The notes: generated by a model from the letters alone, not told the origin. A stretch of DNA of 39,386 nt from an uncultured Eubacteriales bacterium (GCA_900552015.1 URXY01000013.1:1-39386), one strand, 5' to 3'; positions 17,261 to 26,611 are shown, counted from the first letter of the stretch. Numbers and translations are program-made.

Positions 17261-19885
17261 ATGAAACATGTTTGCATCGGCGTCCTCGCTCACGTCGACT
17301 CCGGAAAAACGACCCTCTCCGAGGGGCTTTTATATGCTTCCGGCGCGCTGCGAAGGCTCGGCCGTGTCGACCACGGCGATGCCTTCCTCGATACCGACGC
17401 GCTCGAGCGGGAGCGCGGCATCACCATCTTCGCAAAGCAAGCCATGCTCACCGCCGGTGAGACCGAGCTCACGCTGCTCGACACCCCCGGTCACGTCGAC
17501 TTTTCCGCCGAGATGGAGCGCACGCTCTCAGTCCTCGATTACGCGGTGCTCGTCATCAGCGGCAGCGACGGCGTGCAGAGCCACACGCGCACGCTCTGGC
17601 GGCTGCTGGAGCGCTACAGCGTGCCGACGTTCCTCTTCATCAACAAGATGGACCTCGCGGGCGCGGACGAAAGCGCCCTGATGACCCAGCTCTTAACAAC
17701 GCTGAGTGCGGAATGCGTCGACTTTTCCGCCCCTGTGAGCGAGCGCGACGAAGCGCTCGCCCTCTGCGGCGAGACGGCGCTCGAACAAATGCTGGAGCAC
17801 GGCGCGGTCACGGACGCCTGCATCGCCGACATGGTCGAGCAGCGCGCGGTCTTCCCCTGCTTTTTCGGCTCGGCGCTCAAATTGCAGGGCATCGAGGCGC
17901 TGCTCTCGGCGCTCGACGCCTACACCCTCGCGCCCAGCTATCCCGACACCCTCGGTGCGCGCGTCTTCAAAATTTCGCGCGACGCACAGGGCGCAAGGCT
18001 AACGTGGCTCAAGGTCACGGGCGGGGTGCTGCGCGTAAAGGCCCCGCTCTCCTATGAAGTGCAGGGCCACGCCTACAGCGAAAAGGCCGATCAGCTGCGC
18101 CTTTACTCGGGCGTCAAGTTCCGCACGCTCGAGAAAGCGGACGCGGGCAGCGTTGTCGCCGTCACAGGCCTCAGCCACAGCTATGTGGGCCTCGGGCTCG
18201 GCGCAGAGGCGGAGGCGTCCGCCCCGCTTTTGCAGCCGGTTTTGACCTATCGTCTCATCCTGCCGGACGGTGCGGATGCGCACAGCGCACTGATAAAGCT
18301 TCGCGAGCTCGAAGAAGAGGACCCGATGCTGCGCATTGTCTGGGATGAGCGCTACGGGCAGATCCATGTGCAGCTCATGGGCAAAATTCAGCTCGAGGTG
18401 CTGCGCCGCCTGATCTCGGACCGCTTCGGCCTCGATGTGAGCTTCGGCGAGGGCGGCATCGTCTACCGCGAGACCATCGCCTCGCCGGTCCTCGGCATGG
18501 GGCATTTCGAGCCCCTGCGCCACTATGCGGAAGTACAGCTTCTAATAGAGCCGCTTCCGCGCGGGGCGGGCATCCAGCTTGTGTCAAACGTGCCGACGGA
18601 CGCGCTCGACCTCAACTGGCAGCGGCTGATTTTCACCCATCTTTTAGAGCGCGAGCACGCGGGCGTGCTGACCGGCTCGCCGTTGACGGATGTGAAGTTC
18701 ACACTTGTCGCAGGCCGCGCGCATCTGAAGCACACCGAAGGCGGCGACTTCCGTCAAGCGACGTACCGTGCCGTACGGCAGGGCTTGATGCAGGCGGAAA
18801 ATGTGCTGCTCGAGCCGTATTACGACTTCCGTCTCGAGGTGCCCGCCGAGTGCGTCGGCCGCGCGATGACCGACCTCCAGAACATGGGCGGCACGGTCGA
18901 CGCGCCGCAGAACGAGGGGGAAAACGCCGTACTCACGGGCTATGCGCCGGTGCGCACGCTGCGCGACTACTTTGCCGACGTCGCGGCCTACACCCGCGGC
19001 CGCGGACAGCTCTCCTGCGCCGTGCGCGGGTATGAGGCCTGCCAAAATCAGGACGAGATCGTCGCGTCCCTTGGCTACGACGCCGAGCGCGACACGGACA
19101 ATCCCGCCTCCTCCGTCTTCTGCGACCACGGCGGCAGCATCACCATTCCTTGGGACGAGGTCGCGCAGCACGTCCACTGCGACAGCGGCCTCCGCCTCGG
19201 CGAGGAAGCGCGCGAGGAAGAAAGTACACCCGCTGCCCGCCGCGGCGCCGGCGCAGGCGGCGCATACGCCGCCGACAAAGAGTTGCAGGATATCTTCGAG
19301 CGCACATACGGCAAGGTCGAGCGCCGCGCGTTCGAACCGAGCAAAAAGCCCGCGCGCACCTCGCTCGCCGATTACTATGACGTCACGATCCACTCAGAGG
19401 ACACGGAATATCTGCTCGTCGACGGCTACAACATCATCTTCGCGTGGGACGAGCTCCATCGGCTCGCCGCGCAGGATGTCGCCGCGGCGCGCGGCGCGCT
19501 GATCGACATTCTCGCCAACTATCAGGGCTTTCGCAAGTGCCGCGTCATCGTCGTGTTCGACGCCTATAAGGTCAAGGGCAATCCCGGCAGCGTGCAGACG
19601 GTGCACGGTGTCAAGGTCGTCTACACGAAAGAGGCTGAGACTGCCGACACCTACATCGAGCGCGCGACCTACGAGCTGCGCCGCGAACGCCGCGTGCGCG
19701 TGGCGACGTCCGACGGCCCCGAGCAGGTCATCATCCTCGGCCATGGGGCACTGCGCGTCTCCGCCCGCGCGTTCCACGCCGAGGTCGAGGCCGCCGAGGG
19801 CCAGATCAGTGCTGTGCTGCAAAGCCTTACAAACCGTCCGAGAAGCGAGCGCACCGTGCGAAACAACGTGAAGCTCAAGCAGTGA
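17261..19885 (+). CDS. TetM/EF-G-like ribosomal GTPase fused to a Rae1/YacP-type NYN RNase domain
   Basis: The protein is 874 aa. Residues 1-~650 follow the TetM/TetO plan: G1 AHVDSGKT, switch I RGIT, G3 DTPGH, G4 NKMD, then EF-G-like domains II-V. Classical ribosome-protection proteins are about 640 aa. After a charged linker (~650-705) comes a NYN/PIN domain (~707-860) with LLVDGYNII, VIVVFDAY, TKEAETADTYIE, RVATSDGPEQ and GALRVSARAF. These closely mirror Rae1 (YacP), the Bacillus subtilis endonuclease that cuts mRNA in the ribosomal A site. The acidic residues (Asp in VDGYN, Asp in VFDAY, Glu/Asp in ETAD, Asp in TSDG) are kept. The inferred role is a GTPase that enters the A-site region and brings an mRNA cleaver, possibly for rescue of stalled or drug-blocked ribosomes. 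Tetracycline resistance is possible but not implied. It is monocistronic. Confidence 0.88.
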   Translation: MKHVCIGVLAHVDSGKTTLSEGLLYASGALRRLGRVDHGDAFLDTDALERERGITIFAKQAMLTAGETELTLLDTPGHVDFSAEMERTLSVLDYAVLVISGSDGVQSHTRTLWRLLERYSVPTFLFINKMDLAGADESALMTQLLTTLSAECVDFSAPVSERDEALALCGETALEQMLEHGAVTDACIADMVEQRAVFPCFFGSALKLQGIEALLSALDAYTLAPSYPDTLGARVFKISRDAQGARLTWLKVTGGVLRVKAPLSYEVQGHAYSEKADQLRLYSGVKFRTLEKADAGSVVAVTGLSHSYVGLGLGAEAEASAPLLQPVLTYRLILPDGADAHSALIKLRELEEEDPMLRIVWDERYGQIHVQLMGKIQLEVLRRLISDRFGLDVSFGEGGIVYRETIASPVLGMGHFEPLRHYAEVQLLIEPLPRGAGIQLVSNVPTDALDLNWQRLIFTHLLEREHAGVLTGSPLTDVKFTLVAGRAHLKHTEGGDFRQATYRAVRQGLMQAENVLLEPYYDFRLEVPAECVGRAMTDLQNMGGTVDAPQNEGENAVLTGYAPVRTLRDYFADVAAYTRGRGQLSCAVRGYEACQNQDEIVASLGYDAERDTDNPASSVFCDHGGSITIPWDEVAQHVHCDSGLRLGEEAREEESTPAARRGAGAGGAYAADKELQDIFERTYGKVERRAFEPSKKPARTSLADYYDVTIHSEDTEYLLVDGYNIIFAWDELHRLAAQDVAAARGALIDILANYQGFRKCRVIVVFDAYKVKGNPGSVQTVHGVKVVYTKEAETADTYIERATYELRRERRVRVATSDGPEQVIILGHGALRVSARAFHAEVEAAEGQISAVLQSLTNRPRSERTVRNNVKLKQ

Positions 19886-19895
19886 TCTCATTCCC

Positions 19896-19926
19896 AAAAG
19901 TACCGGCTCTCGCCGGTGCTTTTTTG
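19896..19926 (+). terminator. Terminator after the GTPase-NYN gene
   Basis: The stem AAAGTACCGGC/GCCGGTGCTTT (loop TCTC, one T-G pair) is followed by TTT. Confidence 0.8.
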
Positions 19927-19936
19927 CATTTTTCTC

Positions 19937-19965
19937 TTGCATTTCTTTTTTAATTGTTGTATCCT
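19937..19965 (+). promoter_or_regulatory. Promoter of the MarR-ABC operon
   Basis: TTGCAT (19937-19942), 17-bp spacer, TATCCT (19960-19965). Transcription would start at the edge of the dyad at 19974. Confidence 0.55.
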
Positions 19966-19973
19966 AACCACTG

Positions 19974-19994
19974 TTGACTCAAATTGATAGTCAA
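19974..19994. promoter_or_regulatory. Probable MarR operator
   Basis: The inverted repeat TTGACT (19974-19979), nine bases, AGTCAA (19989-19994) lies between the promoter and the marR-like start. Its size suits a winged-helix MarR dimer, so autoregulation is likely. Confidence 0.6.
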
Positions 19995-20030
19995 TAGTAA
20001 TGAACATTTTAACGAAAGGAGCGGTCTTTC

Positions 20031-20531
20031 ATGCAGACAAATGAGATACAGGAACTCCTGCTCGACACCATCCCCGCGTGGCATTACTGGTTCGCCCGCC
20101 CGTTCAAGCGCATGCTCAACGACGGCGTGAGCCTCGACATGTATTACTGCATCCAGTCGATGCGCCGCAGCGGCCGCACGATGACGATGACAGAGCTTGC
20201 AAACTTTGCCCGCATGCCCAAGCAGCAGATGAGCAAGCTCGTCGACAAGCTGGTCGAGGGCGGCTTTGCCGAGCGGCTGAGCGACCCCGACGACCGCCGC
20301 GTCATCCGCCTGCGGGCGACTGAGAAGGCCGACGAATACGTGGCGAGCTTTTTAGAGAAGGATGCGGCGGAGTTCCGCGCGTTTTTCGACCAGCTCGAAG
20401 ACGGCGAGCGCGAACGCTTCTGCGGCGCGCTGCGCACCATACACGACACCTTCGATGAGCAGCGCAGGCGCCTCATCGCACAGAGAAAGCTCCCCCCCTG
20501 TCCCCCCAAGAAAGGAGAGAATTGCCAATGA
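20031..20531 (+). CDS. MarR-family transcriptional regulator
   Basis: The protein is 166 aa. A winged-helix domain spans ~35-110: MTMTELANFARMPKQQMSKLVDKL is the HTH, and SDPDDRRVIRLRATEKADEY is the wing with the D-x-R-x3-R/V-x-L-T-like pattern of MarR proteins. AAAGGAG precedes the ATG. The stop codon overlaps the start of the first ABC gene (ATGA), so regulator and exporter are translationally coupled. This is the usual layout of self-repressed drug-efflux operons, where ligand binding to the MarR dimer releases the promoter. The ligand is unknown. Confidence 0.92.
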   Translation: MQTNEIQELLLDTIPAWHYWFARPFKRMLNDGVSLDMYYCIQSMRRSGRTMTMTELANFARMPKQQMSKLVDKLVEGGFAERLSDPDDRRVIRLRATEKADEYVASFLEKDAAEFRAFFDQLEDGERERFCGALRTIHDTFDEQRRRLIAQRKLPPCPPKKGENCQ

Positions 20532-22279
20532 AAATGATCCGGCAGCTCATGGGCTGTATCCGCGAGTACAAAAAGCCCACCATTCTGACGCTTTTGTGCA
20601 TGGTCGGCGAGGTGGCTATCGAAGTGCTCATCCCGTTTTTCACCGCGAACCTCATCAACGAGGTCAAAGCCGGCGCGGAGCTCGGCGGCATCGTGCGCGT
20701 GGGCCTTGTGCTCATTCTGATGGCGCTCGTGTCGCTCGGCTGCGGCGCAGCGGGCGGCTTGTTCGGCTCGCGCGCGAGCGCGGGCTTTGCTAAGAATGTC
20801 CGCCACGACGTCTTCACCCGCGTGCAGAGCTTCGCTTTTGAGAATATCGACAAATTCTCCTCCGCCTCGCTCGTCACGCGCATGACGACCGACGTGAACA
20901 ACGTGCAGATGGCGTTCATGGTGTGCATCCGCATCGCCGTGCGCGCCCCGCTGATGTTCCTCTTTGCGATCATCATGGCCTATATCATGGGCGGCGCGCT
21001 CGCGACGACCTTCGTCATCGTCATCCCGCTGCTCATCGCAGGCCTCCTTCTCATCGCGCGCAAGGCAATGCCCGCGTTCCGCGCGGTCTTCCGCAAATAC
21101 GACAAGCTCAACGAATCCGTGGAGGAAAATGTGCGCGCGATGCGCGTGGTCAAGGGCTTCGCCCGCGAGGACTATGAAAAGAAGAAATTCGCGGCCGCCT
21201 CGGGCGATATCGCCAAGGACTTCACCTACGCTGAGCGCGTGGTCGCGCTCAACTCCCCGCTGATGCAGTTCTGCGTATACTTCAACATGGTCTTCGTGCT
21301 CTATGTCGGCTCGAAGCTCATCATCACCAACGGCGGCACGACCATCGATGTCGGCCAGCTCTCTGCCATGCTGACCTACGGCATGCAGATCTTGATGTCG
21401 CTGATGATGATCTCGATGATCTACGTCATGCTCACGATGTCCTATGAGTCGTTCGTGCGTATCTGCGAGGTACTGCAGGAGCAGCCCGCGCTCACCGATC
21501 CCGCCGCGCCCGTGTGTGAGGTGAAGGACGGCTCGATCGACTTTGAAAATGTCAGCTTCAAGTACTCCGCCGCGGCGGAGAAGTTCGCCCTGCAAGGCAT
21601 TGACCTGCACATCGCGCCGGGACAGACCGTCGGCATCCTCGGCGGCACGGGCTCGAGCAAATCGACCCTCGTGCAGCTCATCCCGCGCCTGTACGACGCA
21701 ACCGAAGGCAGCGTGAAGGTCGGCGGCGTGGACGTGCGCGACTACGATATCGAGGCGCTGCGCGGCGCGGTCAGCGTGGTGCTGCAAAAGAACGTCCTCT
21801 TCTCCGGCACGATCAAGGATAATCTCCGCTGGGGCAACGAAACCGCCACCGACGATGAGATGGTCGAGGCGTGCAGGCTCGCGCAGGCGGACGACTTTAT
21901 CCGCTCCTTCCCCGATGGGTACGACACCTATATCGAGCAGGGCGGCACGAACGTCTCCGGCGGCCAGAAGCAGCGCCTCTGCATCGCCCGCGCGCTGCTC
22001 AAAAAGCCCAAGATCCTGATCCTTGACGACTCGACCAGCGCGGTCGACACGCGCACCGACGCGCTCATCCGCGAGGGCTTCCGCACCTACATCCCCGAGA
22101 CGACGAAGATCATCATCGCCCAGCGCGTCGCGTCCGTACAGGATGCCGACCTCATCCTTGTGATGAACAACGGCCGCATCGCGGATATGGGTACGCATGA
22201 GCAGCTTCTTACCTCGAGCGCTATCTACCGCGAGGTCTACGAATCCCAGACGAACGGAGGTGACGGACATGAAGCATGA
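20528..22279 (+). CDS. ABC exporter half-transporter, subunit 1 (degenerate-site ATPase)
   Basis: The protein is 583 aa. A six-helix type IV exporter membrane domain (~1-300) is followed by an ATP-binding domain (~330-583). Walker A reads GGTGSSKST, the signature is VSGGQKQ, and Walker B is ILILDDSTSAVD. The residue after Walker B is Asp, not the catalytic Glu, the mark of the degenerate-site partner in heterodimeric exporters such as TM287/288 and BmrCD. The start at ATG 20528 fits AAAGGAGAG about 9 bases upstream better than the TTG at 20522. The gene overlaps the following subunit by 11 bp. The substrate is probably a drug or lipid-like compound. Confidence 0.92.
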   Translation: MKMIRQLMGCIREYKKPTILTLLCMVGEVAIEVLIPFFTANLINEVKAGAELGGIVRVGLVLILMALVSLGCGAAGGLFGSRASAGFAKNVRHDVFTRVQSFAFENIDKFSSASLVTRMTTDVNNVQMAFMVCIRIAVRAPLMFLFAIIMAYIMGGALATTFVIVIPLLIAGLLLIARKAMPAFRAVFRKYDKLNESVEENVRAMRVVKGFAREDYEKKKFAAASGDIAKDFTYAERVVALNSPLMQFCVYFNMVFVLYVGSKLIITNGGTTIDVGQLSAMLTYGMQILMSLMMISMIYVMLTMSYESFVRICEVLQEQPALTDPAAPVCEVKDGSIDFENVSFKYSAAAEKFALQGIDLHIAPGQTVGILGGTGSSKSTLVQLIPRLYDATEGSVKVGGVDVRDYDIEALRGAVSVVLQKNVLFSGTIKDNLRWGNETATDDEMVEACRLAQADDFIRSFPDGYDTYIEQGGTNVSGGQKQRLCIARALLKKPKILILDDSTSAVDTRTDALIREGFRTYIPETTKIIIAQRVASVQDADLILVMNNGRIADMGTHEQLLTSSAIYREVYESQTNGGDGHEA

Positions 22280-24194
22280 TCACGGCGCATCCGGCCGCGG
22301 CCCCAACGCGGGTGCGGCAAACCTCGCCATGCTGAAGCGCACGGTGAAAAAGCTTTTCTCCTATTATCCCGTGCTCGCCCCCATCACGTTCGCGTGCATC
22401 CTGTTCTCGTCCATCGTGTCCTCCATCCCCTCACTTTTCACGCAGAACGTCATCCAGGTCATCGAAAAGTGGTACGTTTCGCGCGACTGGGCCGCGGCGC
22501 AGGCTGAGCTCAAGCCCATCCTGACGCTGCTCGTCGTGCTGTACGCGCTCTCCATCCTCGCCATCCTTGTTCAAAAGCAGCTCATGGCCTATATGACGCA
22601 GGGCTTTCTCAACAAGCTCCGTCAAGAGATGTTCGGCGGGATGCAGGACCTTCCCATCCGCTACTTTGACACCCATCAGCACGGCGATATCATGAGCTTC
22701 TACACCAACGATATCGACACGCTGCGCCAGCTCGTGTCCGAGGCCATCCCCGCCTTCATCCAGTCGGGCGCGATCGTGCTGGTCGTATTCGCCATCATGC
22801 TCTACTTCAGTCTCTGGCTCACACTGGTGCTGGTCCTCGGCATCGTGCTGATGGTCATTGTCACCAAGCGCGTTGGCGGCGGCAGCGCCAAGTTCTTCCT
22901 GCGCCAGCAGAAGGCCGTCGCCAAGACTGAGGGCTTCATTCAGGAGACGATGACGGGCCAGAAGGTCGTCAAGGTCTTCTGCCACGAGCAGCGCTCCATC
23001 GAGGAGTTCGATGAGATCAACAATGCCCTCTTTGAGGACAGTTACCGCGCCCACGCCTATGCAAGCGTGCTCGGCCCCATCATCGGCAACATCGGCAACC
23101 TCCTCTATGTTGCGCTCGCGTTGGTGGGCGGCGTGTTCCTGCTCATTCACCTGCCGAACGTCAGCCTTTCCGGCAAGGCGCTGGATATCTCCATTCTCGT
23201 GCCGTTCCTCAACATGACCAAGCAGTTCACGGGCAACGTCAACCAGCTCTCCCAGCAGATCAACTCGATCGTCATGGCGGGCGCGGGCGCGCAGCGCGTC
23301 TTCTCCCTCATCGACGAAAAGCCCGAGACCGACGAGGGCTTCGTCACGCTCGTCGACGCGAACATCACCCCCGACGGCACCATCACTGAAAGCGACCATC
23401 ACACTGGCCACTGGGCGTGGAAGAACCCGAACGACAACGGCAAGGTCTCTTACCGCGAGCTGCGCGGCGATGTGCGCCTCATCGACGTGGACTTCGGCTA
23501 CGAGCCGAACAAAGAGGTCCTGCACGACGTTTCCGTCTACGCCGAGCCCGGTCAGAAGGTCGCCTTTGTCGGCGCGACGGGCGCGGGCAAGACGACCATC
23601 ACGAACCTCATCAACCGCTTTTACGACATTGCCGACGGTCATATCCTCTACGACGGCATCGACGTCAGCAAGATCAAGAAGGCCGATCTGCGCCGCAGCT
23701 TGGGCATCGTCTTGCAGGACGTCAACCTCTTCACCGGCACGGTGATGGATAACATCCGTTACGGTAAACTCAATGCGACGGATGAAGAGTGCATCGCCGC
23801 GGCGAAGCTCGCCGGTGCAGACGACTTCATCACGAGACTCCCGCAGGGCTACGCGACGGAGCTCGCCAACAACGGCGCGAATCTCTCGCAGGGCCAGCGC
23901 CAGCTCATCTCCATCGCCCGCGCGGCGGTCGCCGACCCGCCGGTCATGATCCTCGACGAAGCAACGTCGTCCATCGACACGCGTACCGAGGCCATCGTCC
24001 AGCGCGGCATGGATAAGCTCATGGAGGGCCGCACGGTGTTCGTCATCGCGCACCGCCTCTCGACCGTCAAGAACTCCGACGTTATCATGGTCCTCGACCA
24101 CGGCCGCATCATCGAGCGCGGCAGCCACGAAAAGCTGATTGCGGAAAAGGGCACATACTACCAGCTCTATACCGGCGCATTCGAATTGGAATAA
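22269..24194 (+). CDS. ABC exporter half-transporter, subunit 2 (catalytic ATPase)
   Basis: The protein is 641 aa. It has a longer polar N-terminus, a six-helix membrane domain (~40-350) and an ATP-binding domain with Walker A GATGAGKT, signature LSQGQRQ, Walker B VMILDEATSS and H-loop AHRLS. It keeps the catalytic Glu lacking in subunit 1, so the two form one asymmetric exporter. An insert of about 40 residues (DANITPDGTITESDHHTGHW...) lies between the membrane and ATPase domains. ATG 22269 is chosen because GGAGGTGACGGAC precedes it and it sits inside the end of subunit 1. A hairpin terminator follows. Confidence 0.92.
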   Translation: MKHDHGASGRGPNAGAANLAMLKRTVKKLFSYYPVLAPITFACILFSSIVSSIPSLFTQNVIQVIEKWYVSRDWAAAQAELKPILTLLVVLYALSILAILVQKQLMAYMTQGFLNKLRQEMFGGMQDLPIRYFDTHQHGDIMSFYTNDIDTLRQLVSEAIPAFIQSGAIVLVVFAIMLYFSLWLTLVLVLGIVLMVIVTKRVGGGSAKFFLRQQKAVAKTEGFIQETMTGQKVVKVFCHEQRSIEEFDEINNALFEDSYRAHAYASVLGPIIGNIGNLLYVALALVGGVFLLIHLPNVSLSGKALDISILVPFLNMTKQFTGNVNQLSQQINSIVMAGAGAQRVFSLIDEKPETDEGFVTLVDANITPDGTITESDHHTGHWAWKNPNDNGKVSYRELRGDVRLIDVDFGYEPNKEVLHDVSVYAEPGQKVAFVGATGAGKTTITNLINRFYDIADGHILYDGIDVSKIKKADLRRSLGIVLQDVNLFTGTVMDNIRYGKLNATDEECIAAAKLAGADDFITRLPQGYATELANNGANLSQGQRQLISIARAAVADPPVMILDEATSSIDTRTEAIVQRGMDKLMEGRTVFVIAHRLSTVKNSDVIMVLDHGRIIERGSHEKLIAEKGTYYQLYTGAFELE

Positions 24195-24200
24195 GCGTGA

Positions 24201-24233
24201 AAAGGGGCGCGGCCATTGGCTGCGCCTCTTTTT
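24201..24233 (+). terminator. Terminator of the MarR-ABC operon
   Basis: The stem AAAGGGGCGCGGCC/GGCTGCGCCTCTTT (loop ATT, two wobble pairs) is followed by TT. Confidence 0.8.
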
Positions 24234-24302
24234 CGCAGTCGAATATTGTCCAAGTCCTCCCGCTATATTGTGTTGAACGCAAATTTTTGAGGGAGGAATT
24301 CT

Positions 24303-25538
24303 ATGTCTCGTTCCTTTTTCCGCACCTACGGCTTTCTGAGCGCGATGCTGCTCGCCATCGTGCTCGGGTGCGTGCTGGGCGCGCTGTGGCCGGGGGCGAC
24401 GTGTCTCGCCCCACTCGGTACGATCTTTATTAACCTCATGTTCTGCATCGTCGTGCCGCTCGTGTTCTGCTCGCTCTCGAGCTCCATCGCCTGCATGAAA
24501 AGCCCCAAGCGCGCGGGGAAGATCATGGGGACCACACTTCTCGTCTTCATCGTCACAGGCCTCATCGCCGCGATCATCATGGTCGCCGTGATGCGCCTCT
24601 ATCCCCCGGTGCTTGAGCCGTGGGCGGATGCCGCGGCAGGTACGGTCGACGCGCAGGCGAGCGTCGCGGAGCTGCTCGTCAACTTCTTCACGGTCGAGGA
24701 CTTTGCGGCGCTTTTGTCCCGTCGCGCGATGCTGCCGCTCATCGTCTTCTCCATCCTCATCGGCTTTGGCGTCAATCTGAGCGGCGGCGCGGACTGCCTG
24801 ACGGCAAGGGTCTTACAGAACATGACGAATTGCCTTCTGAAGGTCGTCTCGCTCATCTCCTACTACGCTCCCGTCGCGTTTTTCGGCTTCTTCGCCTCGC
24901 TCGTCGCGACCTACGGTGCACAGATCACCGCGGCCTATGGCCGCGCGATGCTCGTCTACTATCCGCTCTGCTTTGTCTACGCGCTCGTCGCGTTTCCGCT
25001 CTACGCCTATCTCGGCGGCGGAAAGGAGGGCGTGCGCGTCATGCGGCGGCACATCCTGCGCCCCGCAGTCACGGCGCTCGGCACCTGCTCGTCCGTCGCG
25101 ACGATCCCGACAAATTTAGAGGCTGCGGAAGACAGCGGCGTGCCGCGTGACATCTCCGACCTCGTCCTGCCGCTGGGCGCGACGATGCACATGGACGGCT
25201 CGTGCTTCAGCTGCGTGCTGAAGATCGCGTTCCTCTTCGGCGTGTTCGGCATCCCGTTTGAGGGCGCGGGGCTCATCGTCAAAATTCTGCTCGTCGCCGT
25301 GTTCAGCTCGGTCGCGATGAGCGGCATTCCCGGCGGCGGCTACATCGGCGAGTACATCATCTGCTCTCTCTTCTTCCCCGCGCAGATGGCCATCGCCTAT
25401 CCCATCGCCGTGACGATCGGCAACCTTGTCGACCCGCCCGCGACGATGATCAACGCCGCTGGCGACTACGTGGTCACGTTCCTCGTCGCGCGCTTCACCG
25501 AGGGGAAGGATTGGCTCGAACGCGTTGATAAAGCGTAA
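24303..25538 (+). CDS. DAACS-family dicarboxylate/amino acid:cation symporter
   Basis: The protein is 411 aa with about eight membrane helices and two re-entrant loops. Family marks include the Ser-rich hairpin TCSSVATIPTN, the substrate/cation segment LPLGATMHMDGS (usually GATINMDG), the loop MSGIPGGGYI and DPPATMINAAGD near the C-terminus. Members such as GltP, DctA and SstT import glutamate, aspartate, C4-dicarboxylates, Ser or Thr with Na+ or H+. The Arg/Asp residue that selects acidic amino acids cannot be judged by eye. GGGAGGAATTCT precedes the ATG. It is a single gene, not obviously linked to its neighbours. Confidence 0.9.
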   Translation: MSRSFFRTYGFLSAMLLAIVLGCVLGALWPGATCLAPLGTIFINLMFCIVVPLVFCSLSSSIACMKSPKRAGKIMGTTLLVFIVTGLIAAIIMVAVMRLYPPVLEPWADAAAGTVDAQASVAELLVNFFTVEDFAALLSRRAMLPLIVFSILIGFGVNLSGGADCLTARVLQNMTNCLLKVVSLISYYAPVAFFGFFASLVATYGAQITAAYGRAMLVYYPLCFVYALVAFPLYAYLGGGKEGVRVMRRHILRPAVTALGTCSSVATIPTNLEAAEDSGVPRDISDLVLPLGATMHMDGSCFSCVLKIAFLFGVFGIPFEGAGLIVKILLVAVFSSVAMSGIPGGGYIGEYIICSLFFPAQMAIAYPIAVTIGNLVDPPATMINAAGDYVVTFLVARFTEGKDWLERVDKA

Positions 25539-25566
25539 GAAAATCCGTGCGCTTTGACCTACTTCG

Positions 25567-25575
25567 TGCTATAAT
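25567..25575 (+). promoter_or_regulatory. Extended -10 promoter of the YhaM-like gene
   Basis: TGCTATAAT gives TG-n-TATAAT, an extended -10. A TTGACC upstream is at the wrong spacing (10 bp) to serve as -35. Confidence 0.55.
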
Positions 25576-25637
25576 AAGTTTTTAAAGAACAAAAGGACCG
25601 CCCGCGCGACCGCGCGGACAGAAAAGGGGATATTACT

Positions 25638-26588
25638 ATGGAATACGATCTGCCCATCGCGCGCATGGCGCGCGGCATCGACGTTGAGGGCTTCTACCTG
25701 CTCAGATCCGCCTTCTCCAAGGTGACGGCCAGCGGCAAGCCGTTTTTGACCGCCGTGCTCGCCGACGAGAGCGGCACCGTCGAAGCCAAGGTCTGGGACT
25801 ACACCGGCCCCATCGGCGAGCGCGACGCGGGCAAAGTCATCAAAATTCGCGGCAGCGTGTCGGACTACCGCGGCGCCCTGCAGATCACGGTCGACAAGCT
25901 TCGCCTTGCAACAGACGACGACCATGTGGATGTTTCGCGCCTTGTGAGCGTCGCGCCCATCGACCGCGAAGGCGCTTACGCCGACGTCGCGCGCCTCGTC
26001 GCCTCCATCGAGGACGCCGATCACCGCGCCGTGTGCGAGGAAATGCTGCGCCGCCATGAAGCGGCCTTCCGCACCATCCCTGCTGCCAAGAGCGTGCACC
26101 ACAGCTTTCTCTCCGGCCTTTTGATGCACACGTACAATATGCTGCGTCTGGCCGATTTTCTCGCCATGCAGTACGCGGACACTGTGGACCGCAGCCTGCT
26201 GCTCGCGGGCACACTGCTGCACGACTTCGGCAAAGAGCAGGAATTCACGTTCTCCGACCTCGGCCTCGTGACGGATTACTCCACGAAGGGCCAGCTTCTC
26301 GGCCACCTTGTCATGGGCGCACAGGAGGTCGGCGAGGCCGCCGCGCAGCTCGGCATCCCGGAGGAAAAGTCGGTGCTTTTGCAGCACCTGCTGCTCTCAC
26401 ATCACGGCGAGCCGCAATTCGGCGCGGCGGTGCTGCCCCAGTGCGCGGAGGCGGAGCTTCTATCGCTCATCGACCAGATCGATAGCCGCATGGAGATCTA
26501 CCGCGAGGTGCTCGCGCCGCTCAAAGCGGGTGAATTCAGCCAGCGTGTCTTCGCGCTCGACAACCGGCGGGTTTATAAGCATCAATAA
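25638..26588 (+). CDS. yhaM: YhaM-like 3'-5' exoribonuclease (OB fold plus HD domain)
   Basis: The protein is 316 aa, the usual YhaM/CBF1 length. An OB-fold nucleic-acid-binding region (~10-95; FLTAVLADESGTVEAKVWD) precedes an HD phosphohydrolase domain (~150-300). Metal ligands are visible in VHHSFLSGLLMHTYNM, LLHDFGKEQEF and LLSHHGEPQFGA. In B. subtilis, YhaM trims short RNA 3' tails and can act on DNA. AAAAGGGGA lies before the ATG. It is monocistronic and convergent with a small XRE gene. With the GTPase-NYN fusion, this makes two RNA-processing enzymes within 9 kb. Confidence 0.88.
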   Translation: MEYDLPIARMARGIDVEGFYLLRSAFSKVTASGKPFLTAVLADESGTVEAKVWDYTGPIGERDAGKVIKIRGSVSDYRGALQITVDKLRLATDDDHVDVSRLVSVAPIDREGAYADVARLVASIEDADHRAVCEEMLRRHEAAFRTIPAAKSVHHSFLSGLLMHTYNMLRLADFLAMQYADTVDRSLLLAGTLLHDFGKEQEFTFSDLGLVTDYSTKGQLLGHLVMGAQEVGEAAAQLGIPEEKSVLLQHLLLSHHGEPQFGAAVLPQCAEAELLSLIDQIDSRMEIYREVLAPLKAGEFSQRVFALDNRRVYKHQ

Positions 26589-26611
26589 GGATAGCAGCGC
26601 CAGCGGTCGTT

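Noticed and set aside
17261..19226. Calling the GTPase a tetracycline-resistance determinant
   Set aside because: TetM-like sequences are common housekeeping-type GTPases in Clostridia; the NYN fusion and lack of a mobile context argue against a confident resistance call.
20144..22270. Long open frame on the minus strand opposite the MarR/ABC genes (~700 codons)
   Set aside because: It is the antisense shadow of two clear genes: low-complexity His/Asp/Arg/Ala-rich translation, no ribosome-binding site and no known motif.
22431..24128. Long minus-strand open frame opposite the second ABC subunit
   Set aside because: Same shadow effect in GC-rich DNA; the plus strand carries all ABC motifs.
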